This document shows, piece by piece, positions 1-10,952 of a DNA stretch of 64,000 nucleotides. The translations under genes and the position numbers were made by a program. A model generated the notes under the pieces. That model was not told the DNA's origin and did not search any database. It saw nothing but the letters and a program-made list of their open reading frames with translations. The DNA is taken from NCBI GenBank assembly GCA_002900995.3, contig CM035308.1:2914001-2978000 (forward strand), in the 5' to 3' direction. Numbering within the stretch: the first letter of the stretch is position 1; each line of letters begins with the position of its first letter. Origin of the DNA: Ganoderma boninense (taxonomy: Eukaryota; Basidiomycota; Agaricomycetes; Polyporales; Polyporaceae).

Positions 1-1532
1 ATACAAGGAGATGTTTGAGATCGCGGTCTCGCAGCAGGGCGGGGGCTTATGGGAGCTCCTCATCGTGTATATGCCGATCCTGGACAGATTTGCGGTGAGT
101 TGTGCCCTCGATGCGTCCAGGTTCTTGTTTATAACCCTATGCTTGCAGCCCGGTCCGCGGTACGGAGTCATCAAGAAGTCCCAGGAGGTGATCAAGAGGG
201 TCGCCGGCCGTCTCATACAGGAGAAAAAGCGCAAGATCGAGGAGGCAGAGAAGGCCGGCAGCGTCTACGGAGGCAAGGACCTGCTCAGTGCCCTCCGTGT
301 GTATTCGTTGCCCCCATCCGCTGTCAATCACGAGCTAACGTGGACCCTCCCCTACGCGCGCAGTGCGATCGAACGTCGCCGTCGACCTCCCGACGGACCA
401 GCGCATCTCGGACGAGGACATCCTCAACAACATAAACACCTTCATGTTCGCCGGCTCCGACACCTCCTCGCTCTCCCTCACATGGGTCCTCTACCTCCTC
501 TCCGCGTACCCAGACGTGCAAATGCGCCTTCGCACCGAGCTCCGCGCGCTCCTCCCCGCGGCGCCGCTCGCCGCGCTCACGGACGAGGACGCGGCCGCGC
601 TCTACGCCAAGGTCGCCGCGCTGCCGTACCTCGAGAACGTGCTCCGCGAGACGCTGCGGCTCATCCCGCCCGTGCACTCGTCCATCCGCGTCGCGACGCA
701 GGACGACGTCGTGCCGACCGCGACGCCCGTCAGGCTCAGCACGCCCGACGGCGGGGTCGTCGAGGAGGACAGCTTCGTGATGCCGAAGGGGTGCTGCGTG
801 CACGTGCCCGTCGAGGCGTTCAACCTCGACCGCGCGGTGTGGGGGCCGGACGGGTGGCAGTTCAAGTGCGTTGGCGTCTTTCTGCCTCTATTTCTACGCT
901 ATCGCTATCTTTTTTCCGTATCTTGTGGATCGTGAGCTATTGTGGGGCCCAGGGAAGGCGGCGGGGACGGGACCCTGTGATCGCGATTGCGAGGGCTATA
1001 TGCGCGTTGTTGTCTGTTGTTGGTATCCTCGTCGGACCGTCGCTGACTTGCACGCTTGCGTTTTTTTACTATTTAGGCCTGATCGGTGGGACAACCTGCC
1101 CGAGGCGGTGAAGGCGCAGCCCGGGTTGTACAACAACATCCTCACGTTCTCAGCCGGCCCCCGCGTGAGTCGCCCCTTTCCTGCCTTTCCTGCGCGAGGC
1201 TGTGCGGAAGCTGATGGCGGTGCCGTTTGTTTGCGCTGTGTGCGTGTGTGTTGTGCTACTTTTAGTCGTGCATCGGGATGAAGTTCTCGATCATCGAGAT
1301 CAAGATGTTCATCTTCATCCTCGTCTCGAATTTCAAGTTCGCGGAGAGCGACAAGGTCGGCAAGGCGAACGTGTACGTCCTCGGCTCTCGTTCTCTTCGC
1401 TCGTGCTGTGCAGCGTTCTGATGTTCTTTTCTTATTTTTGTGTGTAGTGTGCTGACGCGTCCGTATGTTATGGGCAAGCACCGCGAGGGCAGCCAGTGCC
1501 CGCTCCTCGTCACGCCTTATATCCCGGAGTGA
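1..1532 (+). CDS. Cytochrome P450, C-terminal part (5' end outside the window)
   Basis: Heme-thiolate monooxygenase, C-terminal two thirds. Proposed exons are 1-94, 149-296, 364-865, 1077-1164, 1266-1372 and 1448-1532, all with GT-AG borders and consistent phase. Visible landmarks in order are the helix-I oxygen-binding motif FAGSDTSS, the ExxR motif ETLR, a PERF-like FKPDRW split by the fourth intron, and the heme loop FSAGPRSCIG whose Cys is the iron ligand. The loop is itself interrupted by the intron at 1165-1265. The protein ends at TGA 1530-1532. The N-terminal membrane anchor and substrate-recognition region lie upstream of the window. The subfamily and substrate cannot be told from this part. 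The long reading frame running through several introns here is not the real protein. Confidence 0.93.
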
Positions 1533-1831
1533 TTTGCCTGACAGGCCAACAAGACGATGTCTGCGTTTTTTTTTTCGCGGCCGGTTTGGCTCTTCGTTGA
1601 GTCTCGAGTTTTCGTTCGTTGGCCCCTTTGATCCTCGCGTGTATTTGTATTTTTGTGTGTGCACACTGGCATGAGCTGTCGCCTTGCCTTGTATGCGTAT
1701 AGCTTGTACGTGCATTCAACTCGAGCTTGGGGTCGTACTTTACATCCTGTCTTATACCCATTTGTTTGTGCTACTCTTCCATGTAGTTTCCCAACGGCCG
1801 TGGTACTAGTAGTCAATATTTGCATGCCATC
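1533..1831. other. Convergent 3' intergenic region
   Basis: About 300 bp between the stop codons of the P450 and the AAD-like gene, which converge. It is T-rich after the P450 stop, as expected for a 3' UTR. Nothing else was seen. Confidence 0.6.
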
Positions 1832-3440
1832 TCAATTAGGGCCAGCCGGACGGATCGCATGGCGAGCAGGCCACATGTCGAACTGTCCGGCGGTGGCGTA
1901 CCCCACGCTGTAGGACGTCCCGTTGCCCTAGCGGTGAGATCGTGACCGTGATCGTTCTCGTCAGCGAAGTTCGAACGGTACAAAGCTGTAGTCGTCGAAA
2001 CAAAACGCTCGCATCGCACACACTCACCGCGAGATTGTGCGGGACGCCTGGCTCGAACGGTACTGCGGCCTCGATCTTGCGGACGTGCGCGTCGCTGAGC
2101 GCGATCTCGAGTGCCTTGATGTTCGCGTGCAGGTGCTCGACCTTGCGCCCGCCGACGATCGGGAACACGTACGGTACCTTCTGCATCACGTATGCGATTG
2201 CCACTGTCCGCGATGGGGACAAGGGACAAGGGCAGATTGAACATTGTCAGGTGAACTTGACAGTGAGGGACGGTCGTGTGGACATACCAGCCTGGACGCT
2301 CTCCGCGCCAACCTCAGCAGCGACCTCCTCGAGCACCTGCGCGACCTTGCGCTCCGTCTCCGTGCGCTCCCAGAAGTCCGCCACGTATATGCGCCCTGGA
2401 ACCGATTTGTGAGGACCCACCATTAATATCCCGACGGAAAGTAGACACCCACACTTCTCGCCCGACTCGCGGCGCGCCTGCTCCTGCGCGTCCGAGCGGA
2501 TGCGGCCGGCGGCGAGCACGTTCCACCGCGCGAGCGCCATGCCCTCCGCGCGGGCCATCGGGAGGACGTCGCGCTCGAGGTCGCAAAGCATCACCTTCCA
2601 CTGGCCCTGGTAGATGCTGAACGGCGTCTTGCCGTGGTCGCGTGCGTACTGGTTCGCGCGCGCGACGACCCACGCCGGCGTGTCGGATACGCCCTGTCCG
2701 ACAAGTGTGAGTATTCAAGTAGCGGGGGATACAGTAATATATGCGGTTAAACGGGATAGCTCGGAAAATGGAGGGGAAAGGGGAGGACGCACGAGGTAGA
2801 GGACCTTGCCGGCCATGACGAGGGCATGGAGGCCGTTCATGACCTCTTCGACGCTCGTCTGGTAGTCCCACTGGCGCAGAGGGGTGAGTATGTTAACTGC
2901 ACTGCGATAAGAAGCGGTCGCATACCCAGTGGAGGTAGAAGATATCGATGTAGCTGGTCTGCAGTTTCTTGAGGGACGCCTCGAGCGAGAGGTGGAGCGA
3001 CTTCATCTTGTTCCCGACGTACGCCGAGTGCTGCTTGATGTCCGTCCGCCCGCGCTTGAAGTTCGTCGAGTACTACATACACGCCGCCGTCGTGCCATCC
3101 GCATCAGCTCCCCGCTGCGCCCAGCCGCTCTCTGCTACGGCGCGCACCTTCGTCGCGATGACCATCTGGTCGCGCACCCCGCGCTCCGCCATCCACTCGC
3201 CAATGAGCGCCTCGGAGCTCTCGTCCTGGTACCCGTTCGCGGTGTCGACGAAGTTCCCGCCCGCGGCGTAGAACGCGTCGAGCAGCGCGACGCTCGCCGC
3301 CCGGTCCATCGCGCCCATGCCCGCCGCCGCCCACGCGCGCGAGTCGCCGAGGCTCATGCCCCCGAGGCCCCGCCGTGTCGCTCAGCCGCCGGTGCCGGCC
3401 GAGCGGCGTCTGCGGGGCGCCAGAGGTCGAGGAGGGGCAT
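1832..3440 (-). CDS. Aryl-alcohol dehydrogenase-like aldo/keto reductase, first exon frame-disrupted
   Basis: NADPH-dependent reductase of the AAD group, known for reducing aryl aldehydes in white-rot fungi. Exons on the minus strand are 3440-3148, 3072-2926, 2870-2793, 2693-2453, 2395-2288, 2203-2028 and 1927-1832. The catalytic tetrad is visible: Asp and Tyr in [10 protein letters not shown], Lys in VIATKYST, and His in YLHWWD. The cofactor region IVGGRKVEH and a normal C-terminus are present. From ATG 3357 (MSLGDSRAW) to the stop the splicing is in phase. Upstream of it the expected N-terminus lies in two other frames: MPLLDLW from ATG 3440, then [12 protein letters not shown]. About 20 bp seem to be missing before LGGMSLGD. 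It could be a recent pseudogene, an assembly error, or a protein starting at 3357. Confidence 0.85.
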
Positions 3441-3874
3441 AATGAGGTAAGTAGATGGGCGGGCGCCGTTTGCGGATGGAAAGAAAATGACAAAAGCGGC
3501 GGTGAGGTGATAGATGGGAGCTGGTTGCTCGGTGGTGGGGTGCAAGAGGCGTAAGAGAGAACACTGGGGCTCCCTGAGCTCAGCCCTTCCTGTGGTCTGG
3601 TCTATATACCGGCAGTGCGCGCCATTCGCCCTACGAGTCGGCCATTCCAATCCCACTGAGCTCCTTTGAGGCCTATGTTCGCGCTGGCATACAAGCCCCT
3701 TGGACGTACGCGTCAGCCCGGCACCCATGTCCTGCAGGTGGACTGTATGAAATCGTACCCAGCGTTTGTGTGCATAGGACCATTTTTATATTCGTCCTCG
3801 GACGTCTCAGTGGGCTTTCCTGACGGATATACCGACCGACCGGTGACGAATGCGCGGCACCGATCCCGACTCTC

Positions 3875-4219
3875 TGCTAACCTTCATCAGGAAAAACAGT
3901 TTTTCTCTCTAGCATCCACACAAACTCGAGAGCACTCCGAGAGCTCGCGAGACGTCCGCATAGCCGCGCGAGCACTCGATAGTGCCACCGAGCCGCCCGA
4001 GGAAGACCGGAAATAGCAAGGGAGCCAAATCACTCCTTACGTCATCCATAACCGTCTCCCGACGACGACGAGTGGGCCCCATCCGTTCACCATCCATTTC
4101 TCCTTCCAAAACCCTCATTTCCGCCTTCTCCCTAGTCTCGTTCCCATCCGTTCTGGCGCCAAAGGAGATTGCGCCAGAACGTCTGGTGCATTTCGGGCTC
4201 GGCTAAGGGCGCCGTGACA
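3875..4219 (-). repeat. LTR-like repeat, copy 1 (minus orientation)
   Basis: Read on the minus strand it begins TGTCACGGCGCCCTTAG and ends GGTTAGCA, so TG...CA as in an LTR. Its first 44 bases match the start of the plus-strand copy at 4961 with two mismatches. Its last part shares CTGTTTTT.CCTGATG with the end of that copy, while the middle is diverged. A 10-bp perfect inverted repeat (4150-4159 with 4171-4180) forms a hairpin near its start. No clear target-site duplication was found. It may be a solo LTR or one end of another element. Confidence 0.5.
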
Positions 4220-4960
4220 AGGAGGTTACGGCACGTGCTCGCCTCCCTCGCGCGCGAGCCCGCGTCCGACGTCCGTGTTCGCGAGCTTGACGATGTGGTT
4301 TCAGGGATGTGATACCTCCAGTAAATCCACGAAATATGTCCAGAAACGTATTTAGTCACGGACGCGACGATTTCAAGGCCATATTGTATCCATTAGATAC
4401 TCCGGACCCCGTCCCCCAGGCCCCCCTCTTTGGCCTCGACACAGGAATTATTTAACCGAACATCAAGCTATACATGATCGCGTATTGCAGGAACCACCGA
4501 TATACATGTCTTAGATATCGTGGAATGTGACGCGTACAAGATTCTACCTGAGTTCAGCCACGGCACGGATTTTGGCATTCCCGGCTCCGGCTTCAGGGTG
4601 TACGCCCTCAGGCAACTCGCGCGTGTCCATACATAGGTCCGCGACAATGAATATGGGACGTCCACTACTCCATAAACTAAAAAAGATGTAGTTGGTAGTA
4701 CAAGAAAATCATTCGGGATCCTGTTTGTCGCCAACGGTTCCAGAGGGCGCGTTCTGGCTTCGCACAGCCTGTCATGCACCAGGATAGGACTCCGGAAGTC
4801 AGATATTGTAGCGCAGGGCATGTTATGGTATGCTCATGGTCATTCTGCAGGAATGTGTATGGGTTTTCTGCACACAGAGGTTGGGGCTCATCGCGCGCGG
4901 TAGCCCCGTCCTCGTCACTCTGGTCACTCCCCCGCTCGGCATGGTGACCCGCGTTACCCG

Positions 4961-6227
4961 TGTCACGGCGCCCTTAGCCGAGCCCGAAGTACACCAGACG
5001 TTCTACAGCTCCTCTCGCCAGCGCTCTCCAGATCCATTTTACGATTTCGCTGATGGGAATCGCAACACCGCCATGTGGCCTCGTATCTGTCCCTTTTGGG
5101 GGGAGCGGTGAGCTTGCGAGCCGCCGCGAGAGGAGCGTAGAACGTCTGGAGCCGAGACTACCTTCTCCCCTAGACCCAGGATTGCTCTCGAAGACAGTCA
5201 AGTCCTCATCTGCCGGCCCTAAACCTGGCACGTGGCCCCATCAATTTGCCAGCACAACATCGGCGCCGGCCTCTCCTTCCCCCCTTCCCATCTTGCTTCC
5301 CTCTCTCGTGTCTTCCTGTGGCCTGCTCTGTGCCCCATCTTGTCTAGGACCTGTGACTTGTCTAAGATTTCCTCTTCAAGGGTCTCTTGGCACATGCGTT
5401 CTCTCTTGAAGGCCTCAGGAGCCTCGGAGCCATGAGTAGTTCGTTCTTGGGCAGTGCTCTTCGCCTGGAGAAGTGGTAAGTTCTCTTTTTATGTCTTGTG
5501 TCATCCACCTGCGCTCTACCTTCCTCGCCCTATATCTGGGTGCTGGCCCCAGGAGCTAGCTATTGGCTCATCAGCTCATCTCATGCCTTTCTCTCGGCTG
5601 CATTCTGTGAGGGCTTGGCGGTTCCCTCTTCTCTCCGGTATCCTTGACGTTGATTTCGAGGTGTTGGTTATGCTCAGTAAGTCCCTTGAGCTCCGTGATT
5701 GTGTGAATACAGTGCGTGTGTCAGCGACGGCATGACTGTACTATTGATGTGAGTTATTTTATGTTTAAAAGCTGGCGGGTCCGAGTCGGCGGGTTAGATC
5801 GTCAGACGGGTGAGACCTATCCAGGTCCTAAAGTACGTCTCTCGGTAATCTTCCGCGTGAAGTTAGGTCGTGCTATTGACACGGGGGAGGTGCGTTATGG
5901 AATGCATGCATAGTGATCGCGTGTGAGGCCACGTCGTGTACATAGTTAGATGTAGTACCTTTTTGTACGTCAACTAGTTCGGTTTACCAATATATGTGCT
6001 TTTGTGTATGTTTTTGTGTGCACCAGTCCCGAATTCAATCTATACAGGGGAATCACTATGTGTACTATCACGTCTCGCTACGTCTCGCGGGTGTCTACCG
6101 AGCGCTCGATAGCTGCAAGGGCGTGCTATCGACTCCTAGCTAAAAGGGGACCTTACTCTCAGGCTATCGCTACTCTCTAGGCTCGATAGTACTACCGAGC
6201 AAGGCTGTTTTTTCCTGATGTTAGGCA
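4961..6227 (+). repeat. LTR-like repeat, copy 2 (plus orientation)
   Basis: Begins TGTCACGGCGCCCTTAG at 4961 and can be ended at TTAGGCA 6227, sharing both termini with copy 1 at 3875-4219 in inverted orientation. It is far longer (about 1.27 kb against 0.34 kb), so it is either an unrelated insertion bounded by similar ends or a longer family member. It carries no gag-pol motif and no obvious primer-binding site. A second inverted repeat (4994-5018 with 5126-5149) lies inside. The boundaries are tentative. Confidence 0.4.
4994..5149. repeat. Inverted repeat with about 25-bp arms
   Basis: The arm 4994-5018 (starts CCAGACGTTCTAC) is the reverse complement of 5126-5149 except for one inserted base. 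The spacer is about 107 bp. It could fold into a long hairpin. Confidence 0.7.
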
Positions 6228-6497
6228 GATATTGAGTTCTGCAGCCTAGTGGATTGTCGCTGTGTGCATCAGCATCCGCGGGATCAGAAGACGGTTCAAG
6301 TAGGCCTCACATATATTGATTTGGGGCAAGGAAGCGCGATGCACACGGGCGCTGCTGCATGTTGAACGTGTGTGTGATTCTAGCTTGAAGCCATATTGTA
6401 CATTACGGACCATCTTCATATTCATGAGTATATCCTACGCTCTTCCTCGTTCTCAGCCTGATGCTGAAGCTCTCCCGTGCGGTAGAGGTCCCAGATC

Positions 6498-8319
6498 TCA
6501 ATGCTGGCCGTAAGTCGCATTGAAGCGACTCTTAACGTATTCTCCTGCCGTGATGATGTCGTACTTGGGTGGTCGAGTCGACGAAACGCAGCTCTGGATC
6601 GGCTAGGACGACGATTGTCAGCATGGAAGTGCTGCAAAAGGCCAGAGGTATGAACCAACCTCGAGTCGGACATGGTAGTCCGTTCCGAAGAACAAAGGGA
6701 TGGAGTACCGGCGGACGCCGCTTCTATTGATGGCTCGGTGGACCGTGGATTTGAAGACATTATCTGAGATGCGATCATAGGACTCAATCAATGGAAGGGG
6801 GTTAACAGAAGGCGAAGGGAGACGAACTCGTCCAACGAGCGAACTGATCCCCCAGGCTGCATACGCGTCAATTGGGAGCGTCTGACGAAAGTCTTGCACG
6901 AGCCTTACTTGATCACGAGCGTTCCCGGAATGGGAGGGGCGTCGATCCACTGGTTCTGCTTGTTCAGGACTTGGAGCGCCTGGATCCCGGGCTCTTGCCA
7001 CAAGATCGTAAAACACTGCGAACCGACATTGTCAGAGTCGTGCATGGGCCTGCGCCGCCAGCACAGATGTAGGTTAGGGAGTGAAGCAAAGTACCTCCCA
7101 GCTGCGCGACAGTCAAGGTCAGAACTCCACCGAAGCTAGAGCATGCACAACCACATGGCTCACTCGGTATGCGCCCCAATGCCGATGACTCTATCGTCCA
7201 CCGGCCCCGTCTGCGGCGGGTAGTGGAGGACCTTCATGATCGCCGCTGCGTTCTTCGTCTGGTAAGTGTAAGCAGCGAGTTCACGGGTCCGAGTCCAAAG
7301 TCAGAAGTCAGCACAACTACTACGCCGCAGACAGCGCGAACGGCTAACGCTCCACCCCGAGCACAATCGGAACCAAATGGCTGCTGACCTTGTCATCGAA
7401 GAAGTCTTCGGGAAGGTTTAGAGCAAGCGCGAAAAGGGGGAACAATTTCCGCCCGAGGCCCACTGCGGCGTGGCTGCGGAAGGACTCATCAGCTTCGAAT
7501 TCGCAGCGGCACGAACTCGTCCACGTCCGCATGCACGCGAACACGGATGGTCTCCGCCCACCACTATAGCATATATGGTGGGTACTGAATACCGAGCACT
7601 CACTAGTAGCCGAGGACGGACTCCCTGAACCCTGGGCAGTCGGCACTCGCCGGCCAGACGTTCGCGCCGGCCATGACGCCGTCTTTCGCGCGCTTCTCGT
7701 CTGGGCGTGTACGGGCGTGGGCGTCGAGCTCCTCCCAGCCGAACTCGAAGCCCTCGTGCATGTCGCCGCCGTTCCCGGGGTCGTTGTTGCTGCTCAGTAG
7801 GGGTTGGTACCCCTTGAAGTTGCTCTTCGTGAGGTCCAGCTGTTCCATCACATGCACATTCAGAGGTTGGTGTAGATGTGGATATATGCGCGGAGATAAG
7901 GGCGTGACGAACGCACCTCCATCTTTTTCGCGAGAGGGAGGGAGAAAAACGTCTTCGAAGTGGACAGGACGCCATCTATGGTCGTGTCTGGTATGCCATG
8001 GTTCGAGACTTCGAGAACTCAGCGGACAAGTGCTAGTTGCCGATGCCGTTTAATTGCAATGACATACCGTACAGGAACCCTACGTTCATGCATGCGTCGC
8101 GAACCTGTTCCACCAGGGCCGCTCGTACTGCGGGGTCAGGGCTGCCGATGTCCTTTAGGTCGCTTGAAAGCACATGACGAAAGAGGGCACGATGGCGCAA
8201 GGGGGAGGTCTGTGTCAGCAGATGAAAAGACGGAGAGAGGTGAGGATGAGGTACATGATGGGAATGTTGCTGAATGCTTCCGCGGAGTCTGCAGCCTGCG
8301 CAGCGTTGACCAAGGACAT
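6498..8319 (-). CDS. 2-oxoglutarate/Fe(II)-dependent dioxygenase (isopenicillin N synthase-like), 339 aa
   Basis: Non-heme iron oxygenase of the DIOX_N plus 2OG-FeII_Oxy architecture; the substrate is unknown. Eleven exons on the minus strand: 8319-8255, 8162-8068, 8008-7917, 7839-7604, 7473-7389, 7258-7164, 7101-7095, 7015-6909, 6856-6828, 6763-6660 and 6602-6498. They sum to 1020 nt with no frame conflict. The N-terminal domain has IPIIDLKDIGS, VSNHGIPD and KSNFKGYQPL. Iron ligands are His and Asp of GAHTDWE and the His of FKSTVHRAINR. RYSIP holds the 2-oxoglutarate-binding Arg. The seventh exon is only 7 nt yet completes the HTDWECFT motif with perfect phase, which strongly supports it. 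The start ATG 8319 is the first in frame after an upstream stop. Length is normal for the family. Confidence 0.95.
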
Positions 8320-10335
8320 CGTGATCGAGGCGTTGTGGACGTTCGGGGGAACGGTGTCGTTGGTGGCAAGCACCAAGTCCCGGGTCCGCACCGCAGTCGC
8401 CGTAGATTGGCTCAAGGAGGGCGCTCCACCGGCCCGATCCGAGACTGCCGGGCGCAGTCACCTCCTACGCCACAAACCATCCTGGCCTTCCTCCGGTTTG
8501 TTCGGGATCACCACGTTTCTCTCCGCAGCGCCTTCGGTCACTTCGTTCACGTTGGAAATGGAATTCGTTTGTAGTTGAAAACCAAATCATGGGCGTATGG
8601 AGTTTTATGCAAGCTCTGGCTTGGCATGCCGTCTTATGATCATCGCCATAGGTACCTTACTGAACGGATTTCAACTACACGCGTAGTGCTTTCGCTCTCT
8701 ACCTGGCGGCCTCAGACGCAATGCACCCTCGGTTTTGAGGGAGTGACTGCTCACTAGACTTCGTGTGGTTAGCGCGCTCCCATATCCTCCGCTTCTCGCA
8801 GTTCTGAAGGCGCTGCTGGCATGCGTTCGAAGTCATGGCAGCCTTTTAAATAAGCCGTCGGCCTTAACATGAACGCCACAGTACTAGTTTCAGCGTCGGG
8901 ATATATTGTCACCCGATGTCTTGACCGTTCATGTGAGATCTTCGTGTAACTAACCCTTACCTTGAGCGCCGCCGGACAACTTGATGCTTTGAGTTCAATG
9001 GTGATGTGACCTGTTCCACATTTACAAGTAGTTTTGGCTGTCCTTCTGGTTAAACTGTCCCATTCAGAATTACCGCAAACACCTCGCTGACAAATATGAG
9101 GTGACGATCAGGAGACCATGGAGACCAGGGTCGAGTCAGCGAGCAGCGCTCTTCATCCAAGCTTCATGAAGGTGCACATATGGCCACCGAGAGACCGGTC
9201 TCAGGCTTTCTATGCCCCCGCAACCAATACGCGGCTGAAAGCGCGGAAAACGAATCTTAGCCTCATTCTGGGCGGGTTTCATAGAAGGAGAACCTGCCCA
9301 CAAGGGGCAGACGGGTGCCAGGGCGCTCGAGGAGCACGATGACTCGAATAGCGACCGCCGGTATTCCCGCCGGTTGCGGCGACTGTATGTCAGCGAGAAT
9401 GAGGTGTGTTGTCGGAGTTCTTGTGTATGTTTCCGCAGAGTGCGTAGGCCCACTGCTCGGTGGCAAGCCCGTTTGAATGCAGATGGATGGATGAAGGAAA
9501 CATGCCGGCGGGATCTCAGCATCGCGGGCGCCTGGGCATCATCGGAGGGCCACCGGAAGAGGACGCTCCGTCGGTCCGTTCCCACTCTGTGACGACGCAG
9601 TCACACTCGACGCAGCAGGGCACAGGGCGAGTGACAAGTGACTCGTCTGTTCGCAGCGGGACCGACGGCGGGAACCTCGAACTCGAGGCTCTGACTAGTG
9701 TGCGCAGCTCGAACCACTTTCTTCAATAGTCGCTCACGCATGCTCAGCTGGTTAGGACTCAGAGCATATGAACATATCCGCAGCCTTCCGAGTCCTTGTC
9801 ATCTAACCTGAACAGAAACTTCTCGCCCCGACATAGTACGCTGCAACTTGAACCGGCGACTGCGAAGCCAGCCTTTGGAGCCGTTGCTACACACAAATTT
9901 CTGACATGTACTCTGCAGTGAGGTGAGATATGCGACGTTCGAGTATATGATAGACTCACGACGGTGCGACGTCGAAGCGCCGAGCATGTTCGAGTTCTGC
10001 AGAATACTCCCGTGCCGCGACCAGGTCCGGAATGGGTCTGCTCCATTCGCTCGCTTGCGTCACTTACGTGTTCCACACAGACGGCGAACTATCGATGCAT
10101 GTGCCGCATACCCACCGCATCCCCCGGTGCCTGTGAAGGGCGCCCAGGGCAAAGCCCTCGGAAGAACCCCAGCTCCACTTAGCCCTGGTAAGCTTGTGAC
10201 GCTGCGGTTCCGTTCTTAAACAGAGCCCTAGGCCACCATGACCTCCCATCCACCGAGTCACTTTCACCCCAGCCTCTCACACACCCCGCGTTTTCGAGTT
10301 ATCCATCGAGACCAAACCTTGCCTAGCGCCTCCTC
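8320..10335. other. Intergenic region, no gene supported
   Basis: Two kilobases between divergent genes, so it should hold both promoters. The open frames are short, overlap on both strands and show no motif or splice pattern. No repeat was recognised. Confidence 0.5.
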
Positions 10336-10952
10336 ATGTCGCACTTCGATCCCTCCGCTTCTGTCAGCTCCTTCGCATCCGACAACACTATCAAGGGAAC
10401 TGCTACCCCGGACGCGTCAACCGCGAACCTCATCCCCCCTGTGAGTTCGGTCCTCCTCGCTTCTATCCCCCAACTAACCCCCACCCTCGTCCACTCCTAA
10501 CCCAGGATGGCCAATCAAGCACGAACTCCCCCACCTCTACCTCCGAGTCCACCTCTTCGTCCTCCCGGCGTGCGACCACCTCCCGCAAACCTCCCACCAC
10601 AGCGCCAAGGTCACAGACGTACCCCACGAGCTCCAACGCGCCGCCGAAGGACTACGAGCAGGCGTTCGCGACGCTCTCGAGCGCGTGGGGCTTCGGGGCG
10701 TCCGTCCCCGCGAAGAACCCGAAGAGCGCCAAAGAGCGGGCGGATAAGAAGGAGAAGAAGGACAAGCAGCGGAGCCGGAAGAAGAAGGAGGACGAGCGGA
10801 ACTTGAAGGCGTCCGAGAGCATTGGCGACTCCACCTTCGAGTCGCCGGTACCTTCCTCGACGTTGGCGGGCGGCGCCGGCCAGGGAAGTGCTAGCCCACC
10901 TGAACTTGGATCCTCTTCGACTTCGAGGTCGACGCAGAGCCGCCGGGGATAG
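10336..10952 (+). CDS. Small Ser/Thr-rich, Lys-rich hypothetical protein, 183 aa
   Basis: Two exons, 10336-10440 and 10506-10952, joined in phase by a 65-bp GT-AG intron. The protein starts MSHFDPSASVSSFASDN. It has a Ser/Thr/Pro-rich first half and a central motif KDYEQAFATLSSAWGFGAS, followed by a highly charged Lys/Glu/Arg stretch of about 35 residues and a Ser-rich tail. There is no signal peptide or membrane segment. The aromatic central motif resembles a short conserved block I associate with small basidiomycete proteins of unknown function; that link is from memory and unverified. Composition suggests a mostly disordered protein with a possible short helix. Confidence 0.75.

Larger units (their letters stand above)
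3441..6497. other. Gene-free region with repeat remnants
   Basis: Three kilobases without a supportable gene. The open frames are short and show no family motif. It holds two related LTR-like repeats in inverted orientation (3875-4219 and 4961-6227), plus hairpins inside them. About 740 bp between the two repeats, and the flanks 3441-3874 and 6228-6497, show nothing else recognisable. Confidence 0.55.

Noticed and set aside
11..1111. A 366-aa open frame on the plus strand at the start of the window.
   Set aside because: It reads through several introns of the P450. Only its first two exon segments match P450 sequence; the rest is Arg/Ala-rich out-of-frame translation.
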